This document shows positions 1-8,773 of a DNA stretch of 64,000 nt, piece by piece; positions within the stretch are counted from its first letter, which is position 1, and the number at the start of each line of letters is the position of its first letter. Source of the DNA: Streptomyces glomeratus (lineage in GTDB: Bacteria > Actinomycetota > Actinomycetes > Streptomycetales > Streptomycetaceae). A model generated the notes under the pieces. It was not told the origin of the DNA and did not search any database. It saw only the letters and a program-made list of their open reading frames with translations. The DNA is taken from NCBI RefSeq assembly GCF_021462825.1, contig NZ_JAKEEB010000001.1, positions 186,001 through 250,000 of the forward strand, in the 5' to 3' direction. Made by a program: the position numbers and the translations under genes.

Positions 1-498
1 GCCGCACTCCCGGGCCGCGCCCTCCAGCCGACCCAGCGAGGCCCCGATCCACGCCGGCAGCTCCTCCGCCAGCACATGCCGCGTCTCGGTGATCAGCACC
101 TGCTCCGGTACGTCCACCGTCTCCACCACGAACTTCCCGTACATCTCGGAACTCCTCCCCGACAGCCGTCCACGGAGGTATTCGGCGAGGGTCCGCTGCG
201 CGGCGATCCGCCTCTCGACGTCCGCCCAGTAGGCGCCGAGCAGCGCGGACGCGCGGACGCCGTCCGACTCGCCCGCCCTGACCACCTCGGCGATCCCGGC
301 GAGCGGCATGTCGAGGCGGCGCAGCAGGGCCACCGTACGGGCGTGTTCGACCTGGTCGGTGCGGTAGTAGCGGTAGCCGTTCGTCTCGTCGACGTACGCG
401 GGGACGAGCAGCCCCAGCCGGTCGTAGAGCCGCAGTGCCTTCGGCGACAGCCGCGAGCGGGCGGCGAACACGCCGATGGAGAGCAGGTCGTCGGTCAC
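1..498 (-). CDS. MerR-family transcriptional regulator (3' end outside window)
   Basis: Read on the minus strand from a GTG at 496-498, preceded by a GGAGG about 8 bases upstream; an in-frame GTG at 514-516 is the alternative start. The protein opens with a MerR winged helix (LSIGVFAARSRLSPKALRLYDR, written here only as family pattern: SPKALRLYD then NGYRYY) followed by the dimerisation helix. After residue 130 a second domain begins (VVETVDVPEQVL), which fits the GyrI-like effector domain of multidrug-sensing MerR proteins. The C-terminus lies left of base 1. Target genes cannot be named; the next gene (glutathione peroxidase) has the same orientation and could be under separate control. Confidence 0.85.
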   Translation of the reverse strand, partial: MTDDLLSIGVFAARSRLSPKALRLYDRLGLLVPAYVDETNGYRYYRTDQVEHARTVALLRRLDMPLAGIAEVVRAGESDGVRASALLGAYWADVERRIAAQRTLAEYLRGRLSGRSSEMYGKFVVETVDVPEQVLITETRHVLAEELPAWIGASLGRLEGAARECG

Positions 499-599
499 CC
501 CGTCATCCTCCGTCACCGGACGCCTTCCGCCCGGTGACGAGGACGCTCCCGTCTGCCCCAGGGGCAAGGTCAAGCGGCGAGGTCAGGCGCGCGCCGGGC

Positions 600-1109
600 T
601 CAGGCGAGAGTCTTCTCCACGGCCGCCAGCACGTCCGCCGACTCCGGCTCGGTCTGCGGCGAGAACCGGGCGGCGATCCGGCCGTCCTTGCCGATCAGGA
701 ACTTCTCGAAGTTCCAGCGGATGTCCCCGCTGTGCCCCTCGGCGTCCGCAAAGCCGACGAGGCGGTCGTACAGCGGGTGCCGCCCCTCGCCGTTCACCTC
801 GATCTTCTCCGTCATCGGGAAGGTCACGCCGTACGTCGCCGAGCAGAACTCGACGATCTCCTCGGCGCTGCCGGGCTCCTGCCCGAGGAACTGGTTGCAG
901 GGCACCCCGAGAACGGTGAAGCCCAGCGGCGCATACCGCTCCTGGAGCCGCTCCAGGCCCGCGTACTGCGGCGTCAGACCGCACTTGGAGGCCACGTTCA
1001 CCACGAGGACGGCCTTGCCCGCGTACTGGGAGAGCTGCGCGGGGCCGCCCTGCAGGGCGCCGATCTCCACGTCGAGGACGGATCCGGCGGTGTTGTCAGT
1101 AGTCGTCAT
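600..1109 (-). CDS. Glutathione peroxidase family protein (cysteine type)
   Basis: A 169-residue thioredoxin-fold peroxidase. The peroxidatic residue is Cys43 in ASKCGLT, where animal enzymes have selenocysteine. The other triad members are Gln73 (CNQF) and Trp132 (RWNFEKF). Resolving cysteines may be Cys71 or Cys89. No signal peptide, so cytoplasmic; bacterial members usually reduce peroxides with thioredoxin rather than glutathione. The ATG at 1107-1109 is preferred; an upstream GTG adds ten residues without a better ribosome site. Single gene between two regulator genes, all on the minus strand. Confidence 0.92.
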   Translation of the reverse strand: MTTTDNTAGSVLDVEIGALQGGPAQLSQYAGKAVLVVNVASKCGLTPQYAGLERLQERYAPLGFTVLGVPCNQFLGQEPGSAEEIVEFCSATYGVTFPMTEKIEVNGEGRHPLYDRLVGFADAEGHSGDIRWNFEKFLIGKDGRIAARFSPQTEPESADVLAAVEKTLA

Positions 1110-1144
1110 GCAGCGGATGCTAACCCCGCCCCGTGACATTCCCG

Positions 1145-2110
1145 TCAGCCGTGCTGTGTGGTGACCAGCACCTCACCCGCGGCCGAGCGCGAGTACAGCA
1201 CCGACCGTCCCGCCGGCCGCCGCTCCACCAGCCCCGCGTCCAGCAGCACCCTGAGATGGCGCCCCACCGAGCCGAGCCCCTGCCCGGTCAGGGCGACCAG
1301 CTGGCTGGTGCTCAGGGGCGAGTCGAGGAGCACGAGGACGCGGGCCCGCGCCAGCCCGAGCAGCGCGGCGAGGCTCGTCGGCACCGTCCGGTGCGGACCC
1401 CCGGCCAGCACGCCCGCGCACGGGTAGACGACGGCGTACCGGTCGCGTTCCTCCCAGGAGACCCAGCCGGTCTGCGGAGTGACGGGGACGAACACCAGCT
1501 GCGCCCCGGAGATCTCGCGCGCCGGATACTCGTGGAGGTTGACCTGGAGCCGGTTCCCGCCGAGCCAGCGTGTCCGGCCCGGCCGCAGGGTGTCCACCGC
1601 GGCCGCCCAGCCGTCCCGGGCGAGCCGCGCCGTCCGGGCGACCACGTCGGCCTCCAGGACATGGCGCCGACGGTCCCAGGAGGGCAGCACGGTCCGTGTC
1701 CACACGTAGGTCAGCAGGTCGGCAGCGCGCTCGGGCAGGTCGTCGCGGTCCAGGAGGGCCGGGAGCGGGCCGCGCACGGAGACGGTGAGATGGGCGCGGG
1801 CCTCGTCCGGTGACACGGCGCGGACCCGGTCGAGGCCCTCCTCGAAGGTCTCCCCGTCCCTCGGCGTGGGGGTGAGGAAGTCCGCGATCCACTCCCTGCC
1901 CAGGCCGCAGCGGACGAGCAGAGCGGTGACGGGATCCGCGGCCAGGTGCCGGCGGTAGCCGGGCAGATGCGTCTCCAGCCAGGCGCGCTCCCCGGGGTGG
2001 GAGGCGGTGCCCGCATGCAGCACCTTGAGGCTCGCGAAGGTCTCCGCGAGCGGCGAGAGCACGAACCGGCTTCCGGCGAGGGTGTCGGCGTTGACGTGCC
2101 AGAGACCCAT
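1145..2110 (-). CDS. ArsR-type winged-helix regulator with DUF5937 N-terminal domain
   Basis: A 321-residue protein. Residues 1-240 match the DUF5937 layout common in actinobacteria (a long alpha/beta sensor-like region beginning GLWHVNADTLAGSRF). Residues 245-315 form an ArsR winged helix (LDSPLSTSQLVALTG, then VGRHLRVLLDAGLVERR and a hairpin wing RSVLYSRS). No metal-binding cysteine motif is seen, so a small-molecule ligand is more likely than a metal. It is divergent from the MFS transporter starting at 2234, with a perfect 7-bp-arm palindrome between them, the usual layout for a repressor controlling its exporter. Confidence 0.88.
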   Translation of the reverse strand: MGLWHVNADTLAGSRFVLSPLAETFASLKVLHAGTASHPGERAWLETHLPGYRRHLAADPVTALLVRCGLGREWIADFLTPTPRDGETFEEGLDRVRAVSPDEARAHLTVSVRGPLPALLDRDDLPERAADLLTYVWTRTVLPSWDRRRHVLEADVVARTARLARDGWAAAVDTLRPGRTRWLGGNRLQVNLHEYPAREISGAQLVFVPVTPQTGWVSWEERDRYAVVYPCAGVLAGGPHRTVPTSLAALLGLARARVLVLLDSPLSTSQLVALTGQGLGSVGRHLRVLLDAGLVERRPAGRSVLYSRSAAGEVLVTTQHG

Positions 2111-2175
2111 GGTGCCTGCACCCCTCCCGGCTCATCGGCGTCATCAACTCGTCGGCGTCATCGGCCTGCTGCGAC

Positions 2176-2195
2176 CTTTCGCGGACATGCGAAAG
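2176..2195. promoter_or_regulatory. Palindromic operator between divergent ArsR and MFS genes
   Basis: Arms CTTTCGC (2176-2182) and GCGAAAG (2189-2195) are a perfect inverted repeat with a 6-base spacer. The site lies 65 bases before the ArsR start and 38 before the MFS start, so one bound dimer could control both promoters. Binding by the ArsR protein is inferred. Confidence 0.55.
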
Positions 2196-2233
2196 ATTAA
2201 CGACGGCCCCCGGCGCCCGCTCAGACTCCGGCC

Positions 2234-3472
2234 ATGCGCAGTTACTCCGACCTCTTCCGCACCCGCGAGTTCACCCCGCTTTTCCTGACCGCCTCCCTCC
2301 AGACGGCCGCCTCCACCCTCGGCGGTCTGGCGCTGGGCACGCTCGTGTACCGGGCCACCGACTCGCCCCTGCTGTCCGCGGTGAGCATGTTCGGGCCTCA
2401 GCTGGCCCAGGTCGTGGGCGCGACGACGCTGCTGTCGGCGGCGGACCGGCTGCCGCCGCGCGCGACGATGACGGGGATCGCGGGTGTGTTCGCGGTGGGT
2501 ACGGCGGCGATGGCGGCGCCCGGCCTGCCGCTGGGCGCGGTCTTCGCGCTGGTCCTGCTGCTGGGCCTGGTCCAGTCCCTCGGCGGCGGTGTCCGCTGGG
2601 GCCTGCTGAACGACATCCTGTCGCAGGACGGCTATCTGCTGGGCCGCTCCGTCTTCAACATGATGAACGGCATCCTGCAAGTCTGCGGGTACGCCGCGGG
2701 CGGCGTCCTGGTGACGGTGCTGTCCCCGCGGACGACCCTGCTGATCGCGTCGGCGCTGTATCTGGCGGCGGCCGCGGGCGCCCGCCTCGGCCTGACCCGC
2801 CGTGCCCCGCGCGCCTCCGGCCGTCCGACGATCGCGCAGACCTGGCGCACCAACGCGCTGCTGTGGTCGTCCCCGCCCCGCCGGACGACCTACCTCCTGC
2901 TGTGGGTCCCCAACGGCCTGGTCGTCGGCTGCGAATCGCTGTACGTCTCCTACGCGCCCGACCGGGCGGGCGTGCTGTTCGCGTGCGCGGCGCTCGGCAT
3001 GTTCGCCGGGGACGTCACCATTGGCCGACTCCTTCCGCCTGCCCTGCGCCGTCGCCTGGGCATTCCGTTCCTGCTGCTCCTGGCGGCCCCGTATCTGCTG
3101 TTCGCGCTGCGTCCCGCCGTGCCCGTGGCGGCCGTCTGCGCGGCCCTGGCCTCGGTCGGCTTCGGCGCGAGCCTCATCCAGCAGGAACGCCTGATGAGCC
3201 TGACCCCCAGGGAGCTGAGCGGCCACGCCCTCGGCCTGCACTCCGCGGGCATGCTCACGATGCAGGGCGTGAGCGCGGCCCTGGCCGGGACGCTGGCCCA
3301 ACTCACCGCGCCCGCGGCGGCGATGGCACTGATGGCGGCGGCGTCGCTCCTGGCGACCTCGGTCCTGGCATGGGCCGGAGCGGTGGCCGGCCGCCGGCCC
3401 TCCCGTGGGGCGGCCGACGGTCCGGTTCCGCGTCCCGTTCGGCGTCCCGGCCCCGGCGTCCGACGAGACTGA
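2234..3472 (+). CDS. MFS transporter
   Basis: A 412-residue integral membrane protein with about 12 hydrophobic segments in two halves. The soluble loop between the halves is at about residues 185-220 (RRAPRASGRPTIAQTWRT). It looks like the MFS group often paired with DUF5937/ArsR regulators, presumably a drug or metabolite exporter. The start is ATG 2234. The C-terminal tail (PSRGAADGPVPRPVRR) is basic and cytoplasmic. Substrate is not deducible. Confidence 0.88.
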   Translation: MRSYSDLFRTREFTPLFLTASLQTAASTLGGLALGTLVYRATDSPLLSAVSMFGPQLAQVVGATTLLSAADRLPPRATMTGIAGVFAVGTAAMAAPGLPLGAVFALVLLLGLVQSLGGGVRWGLLNDILSQDGYLLGRSVFNMMNGILQVCGYAAGGVLVTVLSPRTTLLIASALYLAAAAGARLGLTRRAPRASGRPTIAQTWRTNALLWSSPPRRTTYLLLWVPNGLVVGCESLYVSYAPDRAGVLFACAALGMFAGDVTIGRLLPPALRRRLGIPFLLLLAAPYLLFALRPAVPVAAVCAALASVGFGASLIQQERLMSLTPRELSGHALGLHSAGMLTMQGVSAALAGTLAQLTAPAAAMALMAAASLLATSVLAWAGAVAGRRPSRGAADGPVPRPVRRPGPGVRRD

Positions 3473-3518
3473 GCGCGTGGTGGCGGTCCCGGGCGGGCGG
3501 GCACGGGACCGCGGTCGT

Positions 3519-4376
3519 TCAGGCTCCGGTGTCCTCGGCTCCGCCCTCGCGGCCGTCCGCGTGGTTGTCCCCGCGACCGTCCGCGTGGCCGTTCTCGAGG
3601 CCGCCCCCGGGGCCGAACTGGCGGGCCGCCCGGTCGAAGTACCGCAGCAGTTCCACCGGGAAGGGCATCACGAGCGTCGAGTTCTTCTCGGCCGCGACCT
3701 CCACGACCGTCTGGAGCAGTCGCAGCTGCATGGCCTCCGGTGTGTCCGACATGATGCGGGAGGCGTTGGCGAGCTGCTGGGCCGCCTGGAACTCGCCGTC
3801 CGCCGTGATGACGCGGGCGCGCCGCTCGCGCTCCGCCTCGGCCTGCCGGGACATGGAACGCTTCAGCGACTCCGGCAGCTGGACGTCCTTGATCTCGACC
3901 CGGTCGATGTGCACGCCCCACCCGGCGGCCGGGCTGTCGATCATCAGGGCGAGCCCCTCGTGCAGCCGCTCCCGGTCGGACAGCAGATCGTCGAGGTCGC
4001 TCTTGCCGATGATGGACCGCAGTGAGGACTGGGCGACCTGGCCGACCGCGAAGATGTAGTCCTGGACCTCGATCGAGGCCCGCACCGGGTCGGTCACCCG
4101 GAAGTACACGACGGCGTCGACCTTGACGGAGACGTTGTCCCTGGTGATGCCCTCCTGCGTCGGCACCGGCATGGTCACCACCTGCACATTCACCTTCCGC
4201 ATCCGGTCGGCGAACGGGATCAGGAACGTGATGCCCGGCTGCCGGTGCTGCGGCAGCGCCTTCCCCCAGCGGAACACAACCCCACGCTCGACCTGGTTGA
4301 CCACACGCATTCCACTGCGCAGCACGAGCAGGACCAGCACGGCCACCAGTACAACCGCGACGACGGTGCCTTCCAT
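3519..4376 (-). CDS. Slipin / SPFH (band 7) membrane protein
   Basis: A 285-residue protein with an N-terminal membrane anchor (about residues 4-20, VVAVVLVAVLVLLVL). The SPFH domain follows directly (VVNQVERGVVFRWGK ... PGITFLIPF ... VDAVVYFRV) and then a charged helical stretch (SRQAEAERERRARVI) typical of stomatin/slipin oligomerisation. The last 40 residues are Gly/Asp-rich and low complexity. Slipins form membrane rings that scaffold or regulate proteases and channels; the usual NfeD partner is not beside it. Single gene, convergent with the MFS transporter. Confidence 0.9.
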   Translation of the reverse strand: MEGTVVAVVLVAVLVLLVLRSGMRVVNQVERGVVFRWGKALPQHRQPGITFLIPFADRMRKVNVQVVTMPVPTQEGITRDNVSVKVDAVVYFRVTDPVRASIEVQDYIFAVGQVAQSSLRSIIGKSDLDDLLSDRERLHEGLALMIDSPAAGWGVHIDRVEIKDVQLPESLKRSMSRQAEAERERRARVITADGEFQAAQQLANASRIMSDTPEAMQLRLLQTVVEVAAEKNSTLVMPFPVELLRYFDRAARQFGPGGGLENGHADGRGDNHADGREGGAEDTGA

Positions 4377-4637
4377 GGCACTTCACTTCCCTCACAGGGT
4401 GTCGATGAGTGACATCCAAGGGGACACCACGGATCGGATCACCGGATGCGGCCGTTGTGTCAGGAGTTCGTCAAGAAACCGTACGGACGCACCGTGTGAC
4501 GCGGCGGCAGGGACCGGCGTGCAGTGGCGTGGCGCCGTGGAGACGCGGGCGGGCACGTCATGCCGCGGGACGTGTGGTTCGTCCCGTGAGTGGTCCGTCC
4601 GTCGACCCGTCCGTCGGCCGCTCCCTCCACCCGTACC

Positions 4638-5303
4638 TCACTCCTCGGGCGGTTCCTCCGACTCCGCGAGCCGCTCCGCGATGTCGTCGGCCCACTCCTG
4701 TGCCCACCGCCGGAGCCCGGCGATCGCGTCGTCGTCGACCCCGTAGAGCGCGAACTCCCGGTCGTCGACCCACTCCACGCCGCTCAGCCGGGCCTGCAGA
4801 TCGGCGAGGTCGAAGGTGTCACGGGCGTGGCGCCGGCCGAGTTCCTCCAGCTCGGGACGGCTCCAGCGGTCCGAGGCGGCGTGCACGTCGATGAGGTCCC
4901 GGGCGAAACCGCGGTCGGCCAGGGCGCGCACCTTGGTCCCGACCGCGTCCTCGAGGGAGAGGGTCAGGCCCAGATCCGTGAGGACCGGCGGACGCCACAG
5001 CACCTCCTTGAGGACGTTGAGTTCGCACTCCTCGCCCGAGACCGGGTCGCCGACGACCAGCCGTGCCGAGAGCGGTTCCGCCTCCAGGGAGCGTACGAAC
5101 CAGCCGCGTTCCACCAGGCCGGCCCGTACGGCGGAGGCGATGTCCTCCATCCGCTCCGGGCTCTCCGTGGCCACGTCCACGCCCCGGCTGGGCCGGTCCA
5201 CCAGACCGTGCGCGAGGACCGCGTAGCCACCGGCGATCGCCAGAGGGTAGGGGGCGCCCACGGCGAGGACGTCGGCGAGCAGACGCCGGGGCGGTGATGC
5301 CAT
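4638..5303 (-). CDS. AbiEii-like nucleotidyltransferase family protein
   Basis: A 221-residue protein starting at ATG 5301-5303; an in-frame GTG at 5316-5318 would add five residues. It has the GG(Y)AVLAHGL motif followed by R-PSRGVDVAT, matching the GG...R.(S/T).D(I/V)D(L/V) active-site pattern of AbiEii/AbiGii-type nucleotidyltransferases, though the final acidic position reads V-D-V. A later acidic segment (DLIDVHA) fits the family. AbiEii proteins are toxins of type IV toxin-antitoxin pairs, but no AbiEi-like antitoxin is adjacent, so this may be a housekeeping or orphan member. Divergent from the membrane gene at 5434. Confidence 0.75.
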   Translation of the reverse strand: MASPPRRLLADVLAVGAPYPLAIAGGYAVLAHGLVDRPSRGVDVATESPERMEDIASAVRAGLVERGWFVRSLEAEPLSARLVVGDPVSGEECELNVLKEVLWRPPVLTDLGLTLSLEDAVGTKVRALADRGFARDLIDVHAASDRWSRPELEELGRRHARDTFDLADLQARLSGVEWVDDREFALYGVDDDAIAGLRRWAQEWADDIAERLAESEEPPEE

Positions 5304-5433
5304 GCCCCGGATTATCACCCGACGGCTGGCGGGATTTGACGCATCGGGTCCGGGTGCGTTCGTACGCGTCAGGAGTTCACTCTATAGTTGCGCAAGCCAG
5401 CAAGCGTCTCGCCGTGCAGGGGAAGGACGGAAT

Positions 5434-7389
5434 GTGCGCAACGCGGAGACGGCGCGATCCGCGTCCGGGGACAGGGCGCGGACCGGCCGGATCGGGGGCT
5501 GGCCGGTGCGGTGGCACCATGCGCTGCTGACCGTGTGGACGGCGGTCTGGTTCTTCGTGGCCGAACGGCACGGGGCCGTGTCCTGGCACTATCTGAAGAC
5601 CGGTGAGGAGCTGCTTTTCAGCCAAGTGCCCGGCGGCGGCCTCGCCCTCTACGCCAACCATCCCGAACTGCAGATCGGGCCGGTCAGCTTCCTGGTCGCC
5701 GGGCTGTTCGCCCCGTACCCCGCGGCCGTCGGCGAGAACCTGGCCGAGGCCTTCATGTCCGGGCTGGGTCTGTACATGCTGGTTCTCATCGGCCGTGCGG
5801 CCGCCGAGCACAACCTGGGAACCGGGCTGAACCACAGGCGCCTCCAGCAGCGGGTGCTGGTGGCCGGAACCGCCTTCATCCCCATGTGGGTGGAGGTCTC
5901 GGTGCGGTTCGCGCACCTCGACGACGTGCTGGCGCTGTTCTTCACCACGTTCGCCGTACGCGCGCTGGCGCGCGGCAACGCCGTCGCCGTCGGCGTCTTC
6001 CTGGCGCTGGCCATGGACTCCAAGCCGTGGGCGGTGGGCTTTCTGCCGCTGCTGCTGGTCCTGCCCCGGCCCGCGCTGCTGCGCTCCGCCGCCTGGGCCG
6101 CCGGGCTGGTGGCCGCCGCGTGGCTGCCGTTCTACCTCACCCATATGGACACCCTGGCCGCCGCTCGCTTCACCATCCCCAACCAGTCCGCGTCGTCGCT
6201 GCGCTGGTTCGGTGTGGACGACCCGGCCACCCCCTGGTGGGACCGGCCCGCGCAGATGGCACTGGGCATCGCCCTGGGCGCGCTGGCGGTGCTCCGGCGC
6301 CGCTGGGCGGCCGTCGTCCTGCTCGCCGCCGACGCCCGGATCGTGCTGGACCCGAGCGTGTACACGTACTACAACGCCTCGGTCCTGCTCGGGACCCTGA
6401 TCTGGGACTCGATCGGGCAGCGGCGGCTGGTGCCGTGGGTCAGCTGGATCGCGTTGATCTCGCTGTACGGCAGCGCGCTGCTGGTCCCCTCCGACTCCGC
6501 CCGGGGGCTGATCCGGCTGGCCTTCGCGGTCGGCTCCGCCGCGTACGTGCTGTGGTGGCCCCAGCGCACCCCCCGCAACAAGCGCCGAGGCAAGGGGGCG
6601 CAGGACCCGCGGCCGTTCCCGGGGCCGGCCGCTCACGAGCACCCTTCACCGGCGCTTTCGAACCGCCGTCCGCCGCGGGGCACCGCGGTGCGTCCCACGT
6701 TCCGACGCTCCGGCGCACGCTCGTCCCCGTCGCGCGGACCGCACGCCCTCATCTCCCCGGCGCACGCTCCACCGCTCGGTGCACGCCAGGCGGGTTCATC
6801 TCCCCGGCGCGCCCCGCGCACGGGTCCGCGCCGGCGGATCGGTGACCTCTTTCAGCCATCCCTCGCGCGGCCGGGGCGCCCCTCGGCCGAGGGGAACCGC
6901 CCGTCGAGGAGGAATGGCCGGCCGAGAAGGAACTGCCCGCCCGCCTTCACGGCAAGCTCCGGACCGAAGAGCGAGCCGGGTGTGTGGGCGCCCGGCCGGC
7001 CCTCGCCGCGGACGAGACGGCTCGCGACCTCGGCCGCCACCGCGGCGGTGAACTCCGTGGCCGCACCTGTGCGCAGCCACCCCTCCCGGGTGCGGCCGTC
7101 GACGTCCCGCACCCGGGCCCGCGCCCAGGAGACCTCCCCGCTCCGCCCGCGCGCGGTGACCCGGACACGGGCGAGCCGACGCTTGGCGGCGCGGCCCAGC
7201 ACCGGACGCGACAGCAACGCCGCTGCCACCGGCAGCACCGCGCGCGCTGCCCGGCCGGCCGGCACCGCGCTCGTCGCGGCGACCACGAACGGCGCACCGC
7301 TGGCCCGGTGGGCGGCCTCCAGGTCGCCGCTCGGACCGCCGACGGTGTGCACCCTGGCCCCGTCGGGCAGGGCGAGCCGCTCGGCATAA
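5434..7389 (+). CDS. Polytopic membrane protein, GT-C glycosyltransferase-like; C-terminal third doubtful
   Basis: GTG at 5434 is chosen because GGAAGGA lies 7 bases upstream. The first ~390 residues carry about nine hydrophobic segments with Trp/Tyr-rich loops (WHYLKTGEEL, ANHPELQIGP, FAHLDDVLALFF), resembling actinobacterial GT-C (DUF2029/GT87-like) enzymes that use polyprenyl-phosphate sugars. This is a weak functional call. After about base 6600 the frame stays open only as Arg/Pro/Ser-rich sequence and runs 538 bases antisense through the clearly real gene at 6852-7985. The membrane core probably ends near 6600-6850, so either the tail is a spurious extension or a small indel has removed the true stop. 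Confidence 0.6.
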   Translation: MRNAETARSASGDRARTGRIGGWPVRWHHALLTVWTAVWFFVAERHGAVSWHYLKTGEELLFSQVPGGGLALYANHPELQIGPVSFLVAGLFAPYPAAVGENLAEAFMSGLGLYMLVLIGRAAAEHNLGTGLNHRRLQQRVLVAGTAFIPMWVEVSVRFAHLDDVLALFFTTFAVRALARGNAVAVGVFLALAMDSKPWAVGFLPLLLVLPRPALLRSAAWAAGLVAAAWLPFYLTHMDTLAAARFTIPNQSASSLRWFGVDDPATPWWDRPAQMALGIALGALAVLRRRWAAVVLLAADARIVLDPSVYTYYNASVLLGTLIWDSIGQRRLVPWVSWIALISLYGSALLVPSDSARGLIRLAFAVGSAAYVLWWPQRTPRNKRRGKGAQDPRPFPGPAAHEHPSPALSNRRPPRGTAVRPTFRRSGARSSPSRGPHALISPAHAPPLGARQAGSSPRRAPRTGPRRRIGDLFQPSLARPGRPSAEGNRPSRRNGRPRRNCPPAFTASSGPKSEPGVWAPGRPSPRTRRLATSAATAAVNSVAAPVRSHPSRVRPSTSRTRARAQETSPLRPRAVTRTRASRRLAARPSTGRDSNAAATGSTARAARPAGTALVAATTNGAPLARWAASRSPLGPPTVCTLAPSGRASRSA

Positions 7390-7985
7390 CCCCCCAGCCT
7401 GGCGCGTACGAGCCGGCCGCGCTCATAACGGCGTCCGCCGAGCGCGACACTGTCGACGATGCTCGCCGCCAGGGCAGAACCGATGACGCCGCCTCCGGCC
7501 CCGGCCCCCGGCACCGCGTCGACCCTCACGCATGCCGCCGCAGGCCGGTCCTCACACAGCTTCAGTACGACGCTCTCCGTGGCGAGCACGCCGAACCCGG
7601 CACCCGTCACGAGACACCGTCCGGCGGCGATCGCCTCGTCACGCAGCCCCAGCAGCCCGATGACGGCGGAGAGTTCGTTCGCGAGATCGACGTAGTGAGT
7701 ACCGGGCGGGCACGCGCGGGCGATCGGTGCCGCCGTCTCGGTGAACGGACCGATCGTGTTGATCACGACCGCCGGCGCGTGTCGGGTCAGCTGCGCCATG
7801 ACGGCGCCGACCGACCCGGCCACCACGGTCCGCGGCTCCCCGTCGAGTGCCCCGGCCAGCTCGCGCAGCCGCTCGGGATCGCGGCCGACCAGCACCGGCG
7901 GCAGATCGCCGGCCGTCAGCCGGGCGGCGATCGCCCGGCCGCAGCGGCCTGTGGCGCCCAGAACCCAGACCCGGTCCGCGGTCAT
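6852..7985 (-). CDS. Saccharopine dehydrogenase-like NAD(P)-binding protein
   Basis: A 377-residue protein with an N-terminal Rossmann motif (VLGATGRCGRAIAARL, residues 7-22) and the strand-helix pattern of saccharopine dehydrogenase/trans-acting enoyl reductase proteins (NTIGPFTETAAPIA, HYVDLANEL, GAGFGVLATES). Start ATG 7985. Its first bases overlap the stop of the upstream deazaflavin-reductase gene by 4 bp (ATGA), so the two are translationally coupled. Substrate unknown. The opposite strand carries the doubtful tail of the preceding membrane gene. Confidence 0.82.
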   Translation of the reverse strand: MTADRVWVLGATGRCGRAIAARLTAGDLPPVLVGRDPERLRELAGALDGEPRTVVAGSVGAVMAQLTRHAPAVVINTIGPFTETAAPIARACPPGTHYVDLANELSAVIGLLGLRDEAIAAGRCLVTGAGFGVLATESVVLKLCEDRPAAACVRVDAVPGAGAGGGVIGSALAASIVDSVALGGRRYERGRLVRARLGGYAERLALPDGARVHTVGGPSGDLEAAHRASGAPFVVAATSAVPAGRAARAVLPVAAALLSRPVLGRAAKRRLARVRVTARGRSGEVSWARARVRDVDGRTREGWLRTGAATEFTAAVAAEVASRLVRGEGRPGAHTPGSLFGPELAVKAGGQFLLGRPFLLDGRFPSAEGRPGRARDG

Positions 7986-8491
7986 CTCCCGTCGAGCGCC
8001 ACCCGGCCTTCGTCGCCGTGCGCCAAGTCCCCGTCAGCCGCCCCGGACTCACCCACGGAAGCCGGCTCCACCGCGACGGGCTCCAGTTTCACCACGGGGA
8101 ACCTGCGGGACGTCTTGGTCTCGTACTGCGTGCTGTCGGGCCAGTACGCCGACCAGATCCCGTAGAGACGTTCCCACTCGGGCGACGAGGGCCTCACGAC
8201 GGTGGGCGTCGCCCGCAGAACGCGCTCGCCCACCTCGATGGTCACCTCGGACATGACGGCGACGTTGCCCACCCACGCCGGGTCCTTCTCCGCACCACGC
8301 GAGGAGCCGCAGACCAGCAGATTGTCGCCGTCGGCCGCGTACACCAAAGGGTTCACGCGCGCCTGGCCGGTACGGCGTCCGACCGTGTGCAGAAGCAGCA
8401 GATGCTTGCCCTCGAAGAGGCCGCCGACGATCCCGCCCTGCGCCCGGAACTCACCGATGATCCTCTTGTTGACCTCGTTCACGTCGCCCAT
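7982..8491 (-). CDS. Nitroreductase/deazaflavin-dependent oxidoreductase (DDN family)
   Basis: The ATG at 8489-8491 follows GAGG and gives 169 residues; an upstream in-frame ATG at 8527 would add twelve. The core LLLLHTVGRRTGQARVNPLVYAAD-type pattern (GRRTGQ...NPL) and NLLVCGSSRGAEKDPAWVGN match DDN/Rv3547-like split-barrel proteins that bind F420 or a related deazaflavin. The C-terminal 25 residues are acidic and unstructured. First gene of a two-gene operon with the saccharopine-dehydrogenase-like gene, suggesting a coupled redox modification. Confidence 0.88.
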   Translation of the reverse strand: MGDVNEVNKRIIGEFRAQGGIVGGLFEGKHLLLLHTVGRRTGQARVNPLVYAADGDNLLVCGSSRGAEKDPAWVGNVAVMSEVTIEVGERVLRATPTVVRPSSPEWERLYGIWSAYWPDSTQYETKTSRRFPVVKLEPVAVEPASVGESGAADGDLAHGDEGRVALDGR

Positions 8492-8773
8492 GTCCGCCTC
8501 GTTCCGCCGAAGACCTGACCAGCTCATAGCTAACCAGCGAGTCCCACGACCGAGCCGAGCCGCGCCGGGGCCATGCGGAGGACGTTCGGAGAACGGAGCG
8601 GCGTGACAGGGCCGGCCACGGGCGGGGGCGTCGGCCGGTCTCAGGGGAAACCCCGAGGGATATCTCAGGGGATCTTGAGGGCTCCTCCCGGATGAGCGCG
8701 CAGGGCGACAGGGGCAGAGTCAACATCGGTCCGATGACCGGGCCCTGACGTACCCTCACACTGGAGTTCGACT

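Noticed and set aside
2950..4419. 489-residue minus-strand frame over the slipin and MFS genes
   Set aside because: Covers two real genes in other frames and has no legible domain.
4638..5303. Complete AbiE toxin-antitoxin system
   Set aside because: Only an AbiEii-like protein is present; no AbiEi-like gene on either side.
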